DNA of 11,581 nucleotides from Bacillota bacterium (GTDB lineage Bacteria > Bacillota > Sulfobacillia > Thermaerobacterales > Thermaerobacteraceae), in the NCBI GenBank assembly GCA_003242195.1, contig QGUQ01000028.1, positions 1-11,581 on the forward strand. Direction: 5' to 3'. Under the pieces are notes generated by a model. That model was not told the DNA's origin. It did not search any database and saw only the letters and a list, made by a program, of their open reading frames with translations. Position numbers and translations under genes: made by a program. This document shows positions 1-6,235 of the stretch, piece after piece (within the stretch, counting starts at the first letter, position 1; each line of letters starts with the position of its first letter).

Positions 1-9
1 ATCAAGGGG

Positions 10-36
10 GTTCGACGCCTACCAGTAATTTCCTCC
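10..36 (-). promoter_or_regulatory. Candidate sigma-H promoter reading out of the window (possibly for spoVG)
   Basis: On the minus strand, just after the ilvA stop, GGAGGAAAT (28-36) matches the sigma-H -35 consensus RnAGGAWWW. It is followed after 14 nt by GAAC (10-13), one base off the -10 core GAAT. The 14-nt spacing equals that of the Bacillus subtilis spoVG promoter as I recall it. Gene order (ispE, purR, then one gene) puts spoVG next in Bacillus, so the match is contextually sensible. The purine stretch is not a convincing ribosome binding site, because no ATG, GTG or TTG follows at a usable distance. The -10 is imperfect and its flank is C-rich, so this is a candidate only. Confidence 0.4.
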
Positions 37-70
37 CGTGCAATCCATCTAATTCCATCGGCGGCCACGG

Positions 71-1318
71 TTAGGATTCGGTCCCCAAGAGGGTGTACCC
101 GCCCCCTTGCAGAGCACCGCGGATGCGGAGCATGTGCTCGGCATCGCGCGTCTCCACGATCAGCTCGACTTCCGCCTCTCCCAGCGCCACCTCGTGGCGC
201 AGCCGGTCGTGATAGACGGAGAGGATGTTGCCGCCCTCGTCGGCGATGACCTTGAGAAGCGCCTGCAGGGCACCTGGCCGGTCGGGCACCAGGGTCTTGA
301 TGCGAATCAGGCGGCCGTCCTCCAGCAGGCCCCGCTCGATGATGCGCGCCAGCAGGTTGACATCGATGTTGCCCCCACTGACCACGACGGCGGTGCGGCG
401 GCCCGGCCGCTCCACCTTGTGGTGCAGGAGGGCCGCCAGAGCCGCTGCCCCTGCCCCTTCCGCCACCAGCTTGGCCCGCTCCAGCAATAGCAAGATGGCC
501 CGGGCGATCTCTTCCTCGCTCACCGTGACCATGTCGTCCACATAGCGACAGATCAGCCGGAAGGTGAGTTCCCGTGGCGTCTTGACGGCCAGGCCGTCGG
601 CCAGCGTCCGGGCGCGCTCGATGGTCTCCAGCCGGCCCTGCCGGAAGGAGCGCACCAGGGCCGGGGCGCCGGCGGCCTGCACCCCCACCACGCGCACGTC
701 CGGCCGCTGTTCCTTGACGGCGATGGCGATACCGGCGATCAGGCCACCGCCGCCCACGGGCACGACGACGGTCTCCACGTCGGGCAGGTCCTCGAGGATC
801 TCGAGGCCCACGGTACCTTGTCCTGCCACCACCAGGGGGTCGTCGAAGGCGTGGATGAAGGTCAGGCCCCGGGCCGTCGCAATCTCCATCGCTTTCTCGT
901 AGGCCTGGTCGTAGCCCTGGCCGTAGAGGACGACCTCCGCGCCGTATCCCCGCGTGGCCACCACCTTGGTGGTGGGCGCCGTCTCGGGCATGACGACGGT
1001 CACGGGTATGCCCAGCCGGGCCCCCGCCATGGCGACTCCCTGGGCATGGTTACCGGCCGAGGCGCAGATGACACCCTGGCCGCGGGCTGCGGGCTCCAGG
1101 CGCGCTAGCCGGTTGAAGGCCCCGCGCACCTTGAAGGAACCCGTCTTTTGCAAGTTCTCGAGCTTGAGGTAGACATCGGTCCCCGCCAGTTCCGAGAAGG
1201 CAGCCGACCCGAGGAGCGGCGTGCGGTGGACGAACCCCGCGATGGTGGCGGCCGCTTCCCGGATCGCGGGCAGGTCCACGCCCGCGGGCTGCGGAGGCAT
1301 GACGTGACGCGGCGGCAT
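71..1318 (-). CDS. ilvA: Threonine ammonia-lyase (threonine deaminase) with C-terminal ACT domain
   Basis: A 415-residue PLP enzyme that deaminates threonine to 2-oxobutanoate, the entry step of isoleucine synthesis, in the cytosol. The fold-type II core is clear: the Schiff-base lysine is K63 in GSFKVRGA, SAGNHAQG lies at 88-95, the glycine-rich phosphate loop VGGGGL at 188-193 and SGGN at 314-317. A single ACT-like domain occupies about 337-415 (PDRPGALQALL motif), so feedback control by an amino acid is plausible. The single ACT module and length fit the short IlvA/TdcB-like form rather than the double-ACT E. coli IlvA; biosynthetic and catabolic roles cannot be separated here. The ATG at 1318 has GGGAG-type sequence upstream; the next in-frame ATG (residue 7) has none. 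It lies 87 bp after purR on the same strand, in the slot ridA (yabJ) occupies in Bacillus. No T-box or clear promoter is visible in front of it. Confidence 0.93.
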   Translation of the reverse strand: MPPRHVMPPQPAGVDLPAIREAAATIAGFVHRTPLLGSAAFSELAGTDVYLKLENLQKTGSFKVRGAFNRLARLEPAARGQGVICASAGNHAQGVAMAGARLGIPVTVVMPETAPTTKVVATRGYGAEVVLYGQGYDQAYEKAMEIATARGLTFIHAFDDPLVVAGQGTVGLEILEDLPDVETVVVPVGGGGLIAGIAIAVKEQRPDVRVVGVQAAGAPALVRSFRQGRLETIERARTLADGLAVKTPRELTFRLICRYVDDMVTVSEEEIARAILLLLERAKLVAEGAGAAALAALLHHKVERPGRRTAVVVSGGNIDVNLLARIIERGLLEDGRLIRIKTLVPDRPGALQALLKVIADEGGNILSVYHDRLRHEVALGEAEVELIVETRDAEHMLRIRGALQGGGYTLLGTES

Positions 1319-1341
1319 CGATCTCCCGTTCCTCCCGTTAG

Positions 1342-1386
1342 GGACCGTAGCGGTCCAAGGTCACCGTCATCGCCGGGCGCCCGGCG
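1342..1386. repeat. Two inverted repeats between purR and ilvA
   Basis: The 87-bp gap between purR and ilvA holds GGACCG-TAG-CGGTCC (1342-1356), a 6-bp stem with a 3-nt loop, and the perfect 16-bp palindrome CGCCGGGCGCCCGGCG (1371-1386). On the minus strand the palindrome follows the purR stop by about 20 nt. Neither arm is followed by a T-run, so this is not a standard intrinsic terminator. It could be a processing hairpin, a weak attenuator or a protein site. Confidence 0.4.
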
Positions 1387-1405
1387 TCCCGGGCCCCTCT
1401 GCCGG

Positions 1406-2221
1406 TCAGCGCCCGAGGCTAGGCCGCATCCGCACCACGCGCCGCACCGTGTCGACCCCCTCCAACACGGCCACGGCGAAATAGTCGTCCACCAGCTTCT
1501 GGGCCGGCTCAGCGGTGGCGATCAGCACGCCCAGCCCCACGACCCGGGCACCCACCTCCCGCATCAGGTCCATCATCCCCCGCGCGGTACCGCCCCCCTT
1601 CATGAAGTCGTCGATGAGCAGGACGCGGGCGCCCTGGGGTACGGCCCGTCGCGGCACGGACATGGTGGCGATGCGCTGGGACGACCCCGACACATAATTG
1701 ATGCTGACCGACGGTCCCTCGGTGACGCGACTGTCACGCCGCAGCAACACGAGCGGGCGCCCGAGGGCGCGGGCGGTCATCAGCGCCAGGGGGATCCCCT
1801 TGGTCTCCACGGTGGCAACCAGGTCGGGAGCCTCGGGGCGGAACCGGGTGGCGAACAGGGCTCCCAGGCGCTCCACCCATTCCGGAGCGAAGAGGAGGTC
1901 GGTCATGTAGAGAAAGCCACCGGGCAGGATGCGATGGGGCTCGCTCAGGCGGGCTACCAGTTCCTCGGCCGTCCGCCGGGCTGCGGCCTCCGACACGCGG
2001 GGCTCGTAGGTGGCACCGCCGGCGACGCCCGGGAACGTGCGAATGGTCCCCAGGTCCTCCGCTTCGAGCACCGACTTGATCAGGGCCAGGTCGTCGCTGA
2101 TGGTCGACTTGGCGGTGGAGAAGCGCTCGGCGAACTGGCCGAGGGACAGCAACTGTCCCGGCCGGTCGACCAGCAGCTTGACCAGGGCGGCGATGCGCTC
2201 GCTGCGCTTCAGCTTCGCCAC
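1406..2221 (-). CDS. purR: Purine operon repressor PurR (PRPP-responsive, phosphoribosyltransferase fold)
   Basis: A 271-residue homologue of the Bacillus PurR repressor, which binds PurBox DNA upstream of purine genes and is released by PRPP. The N-terminal winged helix spans about residues 1-74, with FSTAKSTISDDL (about 34-45) matching the family's recognition region. The rest is a type I PRTase fold, with the PRPP loop LLIDDFMKGGGT at 201-212 and the family signature VSINYVSGSS near 172-181. The start is the GTG at 2221: it begins at the family N-terminus (VAKLKRSERI) and is preceded by AGGGGG six bases away. The frame stays open upstream, but that stretch lies over the preceding gene and looks nothing like PurR. 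The start overlaps the end of the nucleotidyltransferase gene by 13 nt, implying translational coupling. I saw no convincing PurBox pair in the window. Confidence 0.95.
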   Translation of the reverse strand: MAKLKRSERIAALVKLLVDRPGQLLSLGQFAERFSTAKSTISDDLALIKSVLEAEDLGTIRTFPGVAGGATYEPRVSEAAARRTAEELVARLSEPHRILPGGFLYMTDLLFAPEWVERLGALFATRFRPEAPDLVATVETKGIPLALMTARALGRPLVLLRRDSRVTEGPSVSINYVSGSSQRIATMSVPRRAVPQGARVLLIDDFMKGGGTARGMMDLMREVGARVVGLGVLIATAEPAQKLVDDYFAVAVLEGVDTVRRVVRMRPSLGR

Positions 2222-3030
2222 GTTGAACCCCCTTCGCGTGCCGACGCGGCCGCCCGTGCTCGCAACCACGCCTCCGCCTGCGCGTGGTCCGCGGCCTTGT
2301 CGACATCCATGGCGATCTCCGCGTCCGCCGCCACTATCGCACGCCCGCGCACCGCGGCGATACGGCTGATCCGGCCCTCCAGCTCCGCCACCGTTGCCCG
2401 GCGGGTCAACACGCGCCACAGGATGACCGGCCCGAAGTGGACGGCCAGTTTCCAGGGCTGCTTACGGGCGGCGTACAGTTCCCGGGCCCGGTCCAGAATG
2501 CGGGGCAGGACCACGGACCGGACCACGAGCGCGTTGCCACCCGTGAACTCGCCGTCGCGAAGGCGCACGTAGGTGCGAGCCGCGCCCGGAAACCGCGCCT
2601 CCATCGTATCGCGCCGCACGATGGGGTAGCACAGGTCTGCGTCGGGCGGACATCGGTCCAGGAACCGGTCCAGGATCTCGCCGGTGATCAGGGGCGCGTC
2701 ACCCGTCAGCAGCAGGAGCCTCTCCGGCCGAGGCTGGAACGTGGCGAGGGCGTCCACGCCGCGGCGGACGCTCTCGATCAAATCCGAGCCGGGGGCGACC
2801 TGGGCCAGCCGCCCGGTGCTGGCCGCGCGGGCCAGCTCCTGGTCCGCCAGGACTTCCGGGGGGCCTACCAGGACCACGGGACCGACGGTCCTCGCCTCCA
2901 GGCAGGCCGCAATCACCCAGGCAGCCATCGGGCGGCCCGCCACGGGCAGCATCGCCTCGTACGCGCCGTCGTACAAGGCACGCAGGCGCCCCTCGTTCCG
3001 GCGCCCGGCCAGGATCACCGCACCGATCAC
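2209..3030 (-). CDS. MobA-like nucleotidyltransferase family protein, function unknown
   Basis: A 273-residue protein with a MobA/GlmU-type Rossmann nucleotidyltransferase domain. Seen in the sequence: an N-terminal strand and loop VILAGRRNEGRL (5-16), EAMLPVAGRPMAAWVI (25-40), the metal-site motif LLTGDAPL (107-114), EFTGGNALVV (161-170) and a C-terminal MDVDKAADH (241-249). The first loop departs from the usual LAAGxGxRMG, and a glutamate (E25) stands where most relatives have the PK lysine. From memory, similar YEAL proteins occur next to purR or ispE in other Clostridia. Substrate is unknown; an IspD (CDP-ME synthase) role is tempting beside ispE but the IspD signatures are not evident. 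It starts with GTG at 3030, with AAAGGTGGAG about nine bases upstream, lies 24 bp after ispE and overlaps purR by 13 nt, so the three genes are probably one transcript. Confidence 0.82.
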   Translation of the reverse strand: MIGAVILAGRRNEGRLRALYDGAYEAMLPVAGRPMAAWVIAACLEARTVGPVVLVGPPEVLADQELARAASTGRLAQVAPGSDLIESVRRGVDALATFQPRPERLLLLTGDAPLITGEILDRFLDRCPPDADLCYPIVRRDTMEARFPGAARTYVRLRDGEFTGGNALVVRSVVLPRILDRARELYAARKQPWKLAVHFGPVILWRVLTRRATVAELEGRISRIAAVRGRAIVAADAEIAMDVDKAADHAQAEAWLRARAAASAREGGSTWRS

Positions 3031-3054
3031 GCCCGCTCACTCCACCTTTCCCCG

Positions 3055-4086
3055 TCACAAGGTCCGCGTCAGCCGCGCTTGCGGGTAGGCTTGCCGAAGG
3101 TGCCGCCAGGCCCTTTCGGCTTCTTCCCGGCTGGCGTACAGCCCCCAGACGGTGGGGCCGCTGCCCGTCATGCGGGCGGCCACCGCACCGGCGGCACGCA
3201 GGTCGGAGAGGGCCCGTTGCACCTCAGGATAGTGGGCGGTGACCACCGGCTCGAAGTCGTTCCGCGCGTAGCGTGCCATACCGTCCAAGTCTCGCGCCAG
3301 AAAAGAGCGGACGAACCCGTTCAGTACCGCGGTGGCAGGCGCCCCGGTCACGACGCCAACGCGGGACCCCGGTGCCCCCGCCGCAGCCTCCCAGCTGCAA
3401 GCAGGAGGCGGCGTGCCATCATGCCGGAGATCGTGCAGCGCATCCTGAGCGCCGGGCTGCGGAATCGGCCGGGTGTTCGGCGCACGCCGAAGTGTATAGG
3501 CGTCCCAGGCAGCATAGGCCCACGCCGTCGGCACGGGACGCGGGAGCGGCAGCAGCACCAGGTGCAGGCCCGGCCACGCCGGCAGCGGCTCGATCCGCTC
3601 CCCAATACCCCTTACCCGGGCCGCCCGCCCGCCCAGGAGGAAAGGCACGTCCGCCCCGACTGTCGCTGCCGCCACCCGCAGGTCCGCGAGCCGCACCGGG
3701 ATGCGCCAGAGGCGGCGCAGGCCGCGCAACACCACCGCGGCGTCGGCGCTCCCCCCGCCCAGGCCGGCGGAGGTCGCCACGCGCTTGCGCAGGCGGATCT
3801 CGGCCCCATCCCGGACGCCGAAGGTGTCCCGCAACCAACGCGCCGCCTTGAGCACCAGGTTCTCCGGGCCGTTGGGTACGGGCGGGGATTCCTCGCCATC
3901 GGATTCCACCACGAGGCGTAGCTCGCCGCCGGGGAGCAGGACCAGCTCCACATCGTCCCACCAGGCAATGCGGTGCATCAAGGAGTCGATTTCATGGTAG
4001 CCATCCGGACGCCGGCCGAGGATCGTCAGGCTAAGGTTCACTTTCGCGAAGGCACGCAGACGGAGCCGGGAGGATCCTGCCTCCAT
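3055..4086 (-). CDS. ispE: 4-diphosphocytidyl-2-C-methyl-D-erythritol kinase
   Basis: A GHMP-family kinase that phosphorylates the 2-hydroxyl of CDP-methylerythritol with ATP, the fourth step of the MEP isoprenoid pathway. Seen: RAFAKVNLSLTILGRRPDGYHE at the N-terminus split as the usual RAxAKVNL (11-18, with K15) and GRRPDGYH, the ATP-binding glycine loop SAGLGGGSADAA (106-117), GADVPFLLGG with the likely catalytic D146, and the third GHMP motif MTGSGPTVWG (306-315). The start is the ATG at 4086, which has GGAGGAGG eight bases upstream; the frame stays open for 50 more codons, but this extension has no IspE similarity. At 343 residues it is longer than the usual 280-300, because of a Pro/Gly/Ala-rich insert at about 200-255 between the two lobes. 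It sits in the conserved Bacillus position before purR, though sspF is missing upstream. Confidence 0.94.
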   Translation of the reverse strand: MEAGSSRLRLRAFAKVNLSLTILGRRPDGYHEIDSLMHRIAWWDDVELVLLPGGELRLVVESDGEESPPVPNGPENLVLKAARWLRDTFGVRDGAEIRLRKRVATSAGLGGGSADAAVVLRGLRRLWRIPVRLADLRVAAATVGADVPFLLGGRAARVRGIGERIEPLPAWPGLHLVLLPLPRPVPTAWAYAAWDAYTLRRAPNTRPIPQPGAQDALHDLRHDGTPPPACSWEAAAGAPGSRVGVVTGAPATAVLNGFVRSFLARDLDGMARYARNDFEPVVTAHYPEVQRALSDLRAAGAVAARMTGSGPTVWGLYASREEAERAWRHLRQAYPQARLTRTL

Positions 4087-4193
4087 TCCGACGGCCTCCT
4101 CCATCACGGCAACCCTGTTTCGGTTCGTCACGGCCGCGGGGGTCTCCTGTAGCCCGTCCCCGGCCCCACGCTTTGCCGGTGGCATCCCCCGGG

Positions 4194-4225
4194 CACACAA
4201 CAAGAGCACCGCAAGTGCGGTGCTC
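4194..4225 (-). terminator. Intrinsic terminator after veg
   Basis: A perfect 9-bp stem (GAGCACCGC / GCGGTGCTC, 4204-4225) closes a 4-nt loop and on the minus strand is followed by the T-rich TTGTTGTGTG. It lies about 90 nt after the veg stop and upstream of ispE, so it should end most veg transcripts and separate them from ispE. The tail is interrupted by G residues, so read-through is possible; no obvious separate ispE promoter was found between 4087 and 4203. Confidence 0.7.
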
Positions 4226-4242
4226 CACCTCTCCACGCGCCA

Positions 4243-4305
4243 GGCACCCCCGGTGCCCGTCGCCGGGCCTCCGTGCCGGCCCGCGCCGGCCCCGGCACGG
4301 GGCCC
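4243..4305. repeat. GC-rich hairpins between veg and its terminator
   Basis: Two further inverted repeats precede the terminator on the minus strand. GGGCC-T-CCGTGCCGG pairs with CCGGCACGG-GGCCC (4265-4305), a 14-bp stem with one bulged base and a 12-nt loop. GGCACC-CCC-GGTGCC (4243-4257) forms a 6-bp stem. With the terminator this makes a run of three hairpins in the veg 3' untranslated region, probably stabilising the RNA end. No gene was found in the 226 bp between veg and ispE. Confidence 0.45.
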
Positions 4306-4312
4306 CGCGGGC

Positions 4313-4600
4313 TCAGCTGGCCGATGATGCGGAATACTGCAACTTCTTCGGTTCCTTGTCCGTAAAGACGCTGACCTCGACCATAGCGGTCAGAAGGTCG
4401 GCGTAGGTATAGGAGACGCGACGGTTCTGGTATTGCTCGTCCAGCCTGATGACGAAGAGGTTGGGGTAGGTCTTTTCGAGGGTGCCCTCACGCTCGACGA
4501 TACGACGGCGCCCCTTGTTGGCGCGAACCCGGACCCGCTTGCCCACGTAGTTCTCAAGGTCTCGCCGGATCTCGGCGAGGACGTCCCGCGTCTCGCCCAC
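4313..4600 (-). CDS. veg: Veg family protein
   Basis: A 95-residue homologue of Bacillus Veg (about 86 residues), a small highly expressed protein linked to biofilm matrix expression and reported to act during spore outgrowth; its biochemical role is not settled. Family features are plain: LAEIRRDLENYVGKRVRVRA near the start, then GRRRIVEREGTL, the central TYPNLFVIRLDE and RVSYTYADLLT followed by VEVSV. The basic N-terminal half and small beta-rich body resemble an SH3/Sm-like RNA- or DNA-binding fold; that is inference. The start is GTG at 4600, with AAAGGGGTG five to six bases upstream; an in-frame ATG at 4663 lies over the promoter region and is unlikely to be used. The C-terminus KEPKKLQYSASSAS is longer than in Bacillus. 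Two sigma-A-type promoters precede it and a terminator follows. Confidence 0.92.
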   Translation of the reverse strand: MGETRDVLAEIRRDLENYVGKRVRVRANKGRRRIVEREGTLEKTYPNLFVIRLDEQYQNRRVSYTYADLLTAMVEVSVFTDKEPKKLQYSASSAS

Positions 4601-4634
4601 AGGAACACCCCTTTGCCCCGCAAGCTCGAAGGCG

Positions 4635-4663
4635 ATTATACCGCAAATTCGCCCGCGAGTCAA
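4635..4663 (-). promoter_or_regulatory. Sigma-A promoter P2 of veg
   Basis: Minus-strand TTGACT (4658-4663) and a perfect TATAAT (4635-4640) are separated by exactly 17 bp, about 35 bp before the veg GTG. In such GC-rich surroundings a near-consensus match at ideal spacing is strong evidence. Transcription should start near 4628. Confidence 0.85.
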
Positions 4664-4670
4664 AATCGGT

Positions 4671-4700
4671 AGTGTACCAGACGCGATTTTTTCGTGTCAA
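4671..4700 (-). promoter_or_regulatory. Sigma-A promoter P1 of veg
   Basis: A perfect minus-strand -35 TTGACA (4695-4700) is followed after 18 bp by TACACT (4671-4676), preceded by TGG as a partial extended -10. The arrangement resembles the strong Bacillus veg promoter (TTGACA, TACAAT). Its start point would fall on the -35 of P2, so the two are tandem and may interfere. Confidence 0.7.
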
Positions 4701-4741
4701 GCGAGATTTGTCGGGTCCGGGCGGCCACCATCGCCTGCCCC

Positions 4742-5218
4742 TCACTTGGAATGCCGGTCGGCGACCGAGGAGGCGGCGTAGGACTCGGGCTTGATCTTGG
4801 CGTGGAAGCCGCTACCCACCACCATGCCGACGACTTCGCGTATCAGGTCGCGGGTATCGCCCTGAGTCCCCACGTCCAGGTGGATCTCCACGTTGGGGAG
4901 CCTGCCTCCCCGGGCGGCCAGTCGTTCCGCCAGCCGCGTCGCCAGCGACAGGCTGAGGCTGGCCTCGTAGAAGATCTTCTGGCGCAAGCTGGCGATCTTC
5001 CGCTGTTTGCGGGCCTGGTAGAAATAACGGGCACCCTTGCCGAGCCTGTGCACGACCACCGCAGTGATGAACTGGGTGTCCTGGCGAACCTGGGAATCTG
5101 TACCAATGATGAGCTTGTACTGGGCATCGGGCACCTCGCGGATGTAGTCGAGGATCTCCGCGCACATCGCGTCAAAGGTTAGCGGGCCCCGCGAAGGGCT
5201 GATAAATGGCGTCTGCAC
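4742..5218 (-). CDS. YkuK-type RNase H-like family protein (DUF458)
   Basis: A 158-residue protein of the YkuK/DUF458 family, which has a predicted RNase H-like fold and no established function. The family N-terminus FISPSRGPLTF is present, followed by KLIIGTDSQVR (35-45, acidic D41), HRLGKGARYFY, LRQKIFYEASLSL (78-90, acidic E85) and EIHLDVGTQGDTRDLI (111-126, acidic D115). The spread acidic residues suit a two-metal nuclease site, but activity is inference. The start is GTG at 5218, with GAGGAGG six bases upstream; an in-frame TTG at 5233 would have to overlap that same Shine-Dalgarno and is rejected. It follows rsmA by 54 bp and precedes the veg promoters, occupying the slot of the sporulation protease gene yabG in Bacillus. 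Confidence 0.85.
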   Translation of the reverse strand: MQTPFISPSRGPLTFDAMCAEILDYIREVPDAQYKLIIGTDSQVRQDTQFITAVVVHRLGKGARYFYQARKQRKIASLRQKIFYEASLSLSLATRLAERLAARGGRLPNVEIHLDVGTQGDTRDLIREVVGMVVGSGFHAKIKPESYAASSVADRHSK

Positions 5219-5272
5219 GGTGCCCCTCCTCAATACCCGCGAGGTCCGTCCTGCGGGGACGCTTCGGCCTCA

Positions 5273-6190
5273 TTATAGCCTATCTTCGCCGCGCTCCCGC
5301 GTGCCGGCCGACGAAAAGAGAAGGTTGGCAACACGCGCAAAGTCCTCCAGCGTCAGGTTCTCCGGTCGCAGGGACGGGGCGAGCCCCGCCCGGGCGCAAA
5401 CGTTGCGGGCGACCTCTGGAGATACCCCGGGTAAGGCGGCGAGGGCGTTGGGGAGGCCCTTGCGGCGCCGGCCGAAGGCGGCGCGGACCAGGGCGAAGAA
5501 GCGCTCCGGGTCGGCAAGCTGCACGGGTGGCTCCGCCCGCGGCCACAGCCGGACCACCGCCGAATCCACCTCAGGGCGCGGCCAGAAAGCGCCAGCCGGC
5601 ACCGTCCCCAGCCGCTCCACCCGCGCGTGGTACTGGACGAACAGCGTCAGGGCGCCGTAGTCCTTGCTGCCCGGCCCGGCCGTGAGGCGGTCGACGACCT
5701 CGGCCTGCAGCATGAGCACGGCCCTCTCCCACGCCAGGGACGAGGCCAGCCAGCGGGCCAGGAAAGGGGAGGTGATGGCATAGGGCAGGTTGCTGACCAG
5801 CTTGACCCGCCGGGCCGCTCCGGGCACCCCGCCCGTTCCCGGCCCGGCGACGATCCCTGCCAGGTCGACGGCCAGCACGTCCCCCTCCACGATCTCCAGG
5901 TTGGCGGCACCGCCGAGCCGCTCGCGCAGCGCGGTGGCCAGGCGGCGGTCGATCTCGATGGCCACCACTCGCCCGGCGCGGGAAACGAGGCGCTCGGTCA
6001 ACGCCCCCAGGCCCGGCCCCACCTCCAGCACGACGTCCCCCGGGCCGGGATCCAGCGCGGCAACGATCCGCTCGGCCCAGGCGCCGTCAGCCAGGAAGTT
6101 CTGCCCGAGCCGCCGACTGGGACGGACGTTGTACCGCTCGAGCCAGCGGCGCAGTTCCGCTCGGTTGGTGATGGCCACGGGCTCACCCAT
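5273..6190 (-). CDS. rsmA: 16S rRNA (adenine(1518)-N6/adenine(1519)-N6)-dimethyltransferase RsmA/KsgA
   Basis: A 305-residue SAM-dependent enzyme that dimethylates the two adjacent adenines in the 3' terminal hairpin of 16S rRNA during small-subunit maturation; loss gives kasugamycin resistance in other bacteria. Motifs seen: RLGQNFLADG (27-36), the SAM loop LEVGPGLGALTERL (55-68), acidic IEIDRRL (78-84), VEGDVL (101-106), the catalytic NLPYAITSP (134-142), and the C-terminal FGRRRKGLPNAL (239-250). Length is close to the usual 270-300. The ATG at 6190 has GGAGG eight bases upstream. It follows tatD by 45 bp; in Bacillus yabE and rnmV (RNase M5) lie between these two genes, and both are missing here. 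The stop codon falls inside a TATAAT sequence, but no matching -35 is present. Confidence 0.96.
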   Translation of the reverse strand: MGEPVAITNRAELRRWLERYNVRPSRRLGQNFLADGAWAERIVAALDPGPGDVVLEVGPGLGALTERLVSRAGRVVAIEIDRRLATALRERLGGAANLEIVEGDVLAVDLAGIVAGPGTGGVPGAARRVKLVSNLPYAITSPFLARWLASSLAWERAVLMLQAEVVDRLTAGPGSKDYGALTLFVQYHARVERLGTVPAGAFWPRPEVDSAVVRLWPRAEPPVQLADPERFFALVRAAFGRRRKGLPNALAALPGVSPEVARNVCARAGLAPSLRPENLTLEDFARVANLLFSSAGTRERGEDRL

Positions 6191-6235
6191 GGCGCCACCC
6201 TCCCCGCCGCCTCACCGCGGTGCCCTCCCGTCCCC

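Noticed and set aside
31..37. GGGAGGA as a ribosome binding site for a gene starting at the left edge
   Set aside because: No ATG, GTG or TTG follows at 5-12 bases; the CTG frame stops after seven codons. A promoter element explains it better.
2222..2419. 66-codon upstream extension of purR
   Set aside because: It overlaps the end of the nucleotidyltransferase gene in another frame, is Gly/Arg-rich, and the GTG at 2221 has the proper Shine-Dalgarno and family N-terminus.
2284..3921. Long open frame on the plus strand opposite the nucleotidyltransferase and ispE genes
   Set aside because: It runs antisense to well-supported genes, has Arg/Gly/Pro/His-rich composition typical of GC-rich shadow frames and shows no recognisable domain.
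4100..4130. PurBox-like CGAACCGAAAC upstream of ispE
   Set aside because: It matches the PurBox consensus poorly and lacks the second, inverted copy expected about 16-17 bp away.
4087..4236. 50-codon upstream extension of ispE
   Set aside because: It has no IspE similarity, crosses the veg terminator hairpin, and GGAGGAGG marks the ATG at 4086.
5272..5277. Perfect TATAAT over the rsmA stop codon as a promoter for the YkuK-type gene
   Set aside because: The bases at -35 distance (17 or 18 bp) are GC-rich and unlike TTGACA, and there is no TGn extension.
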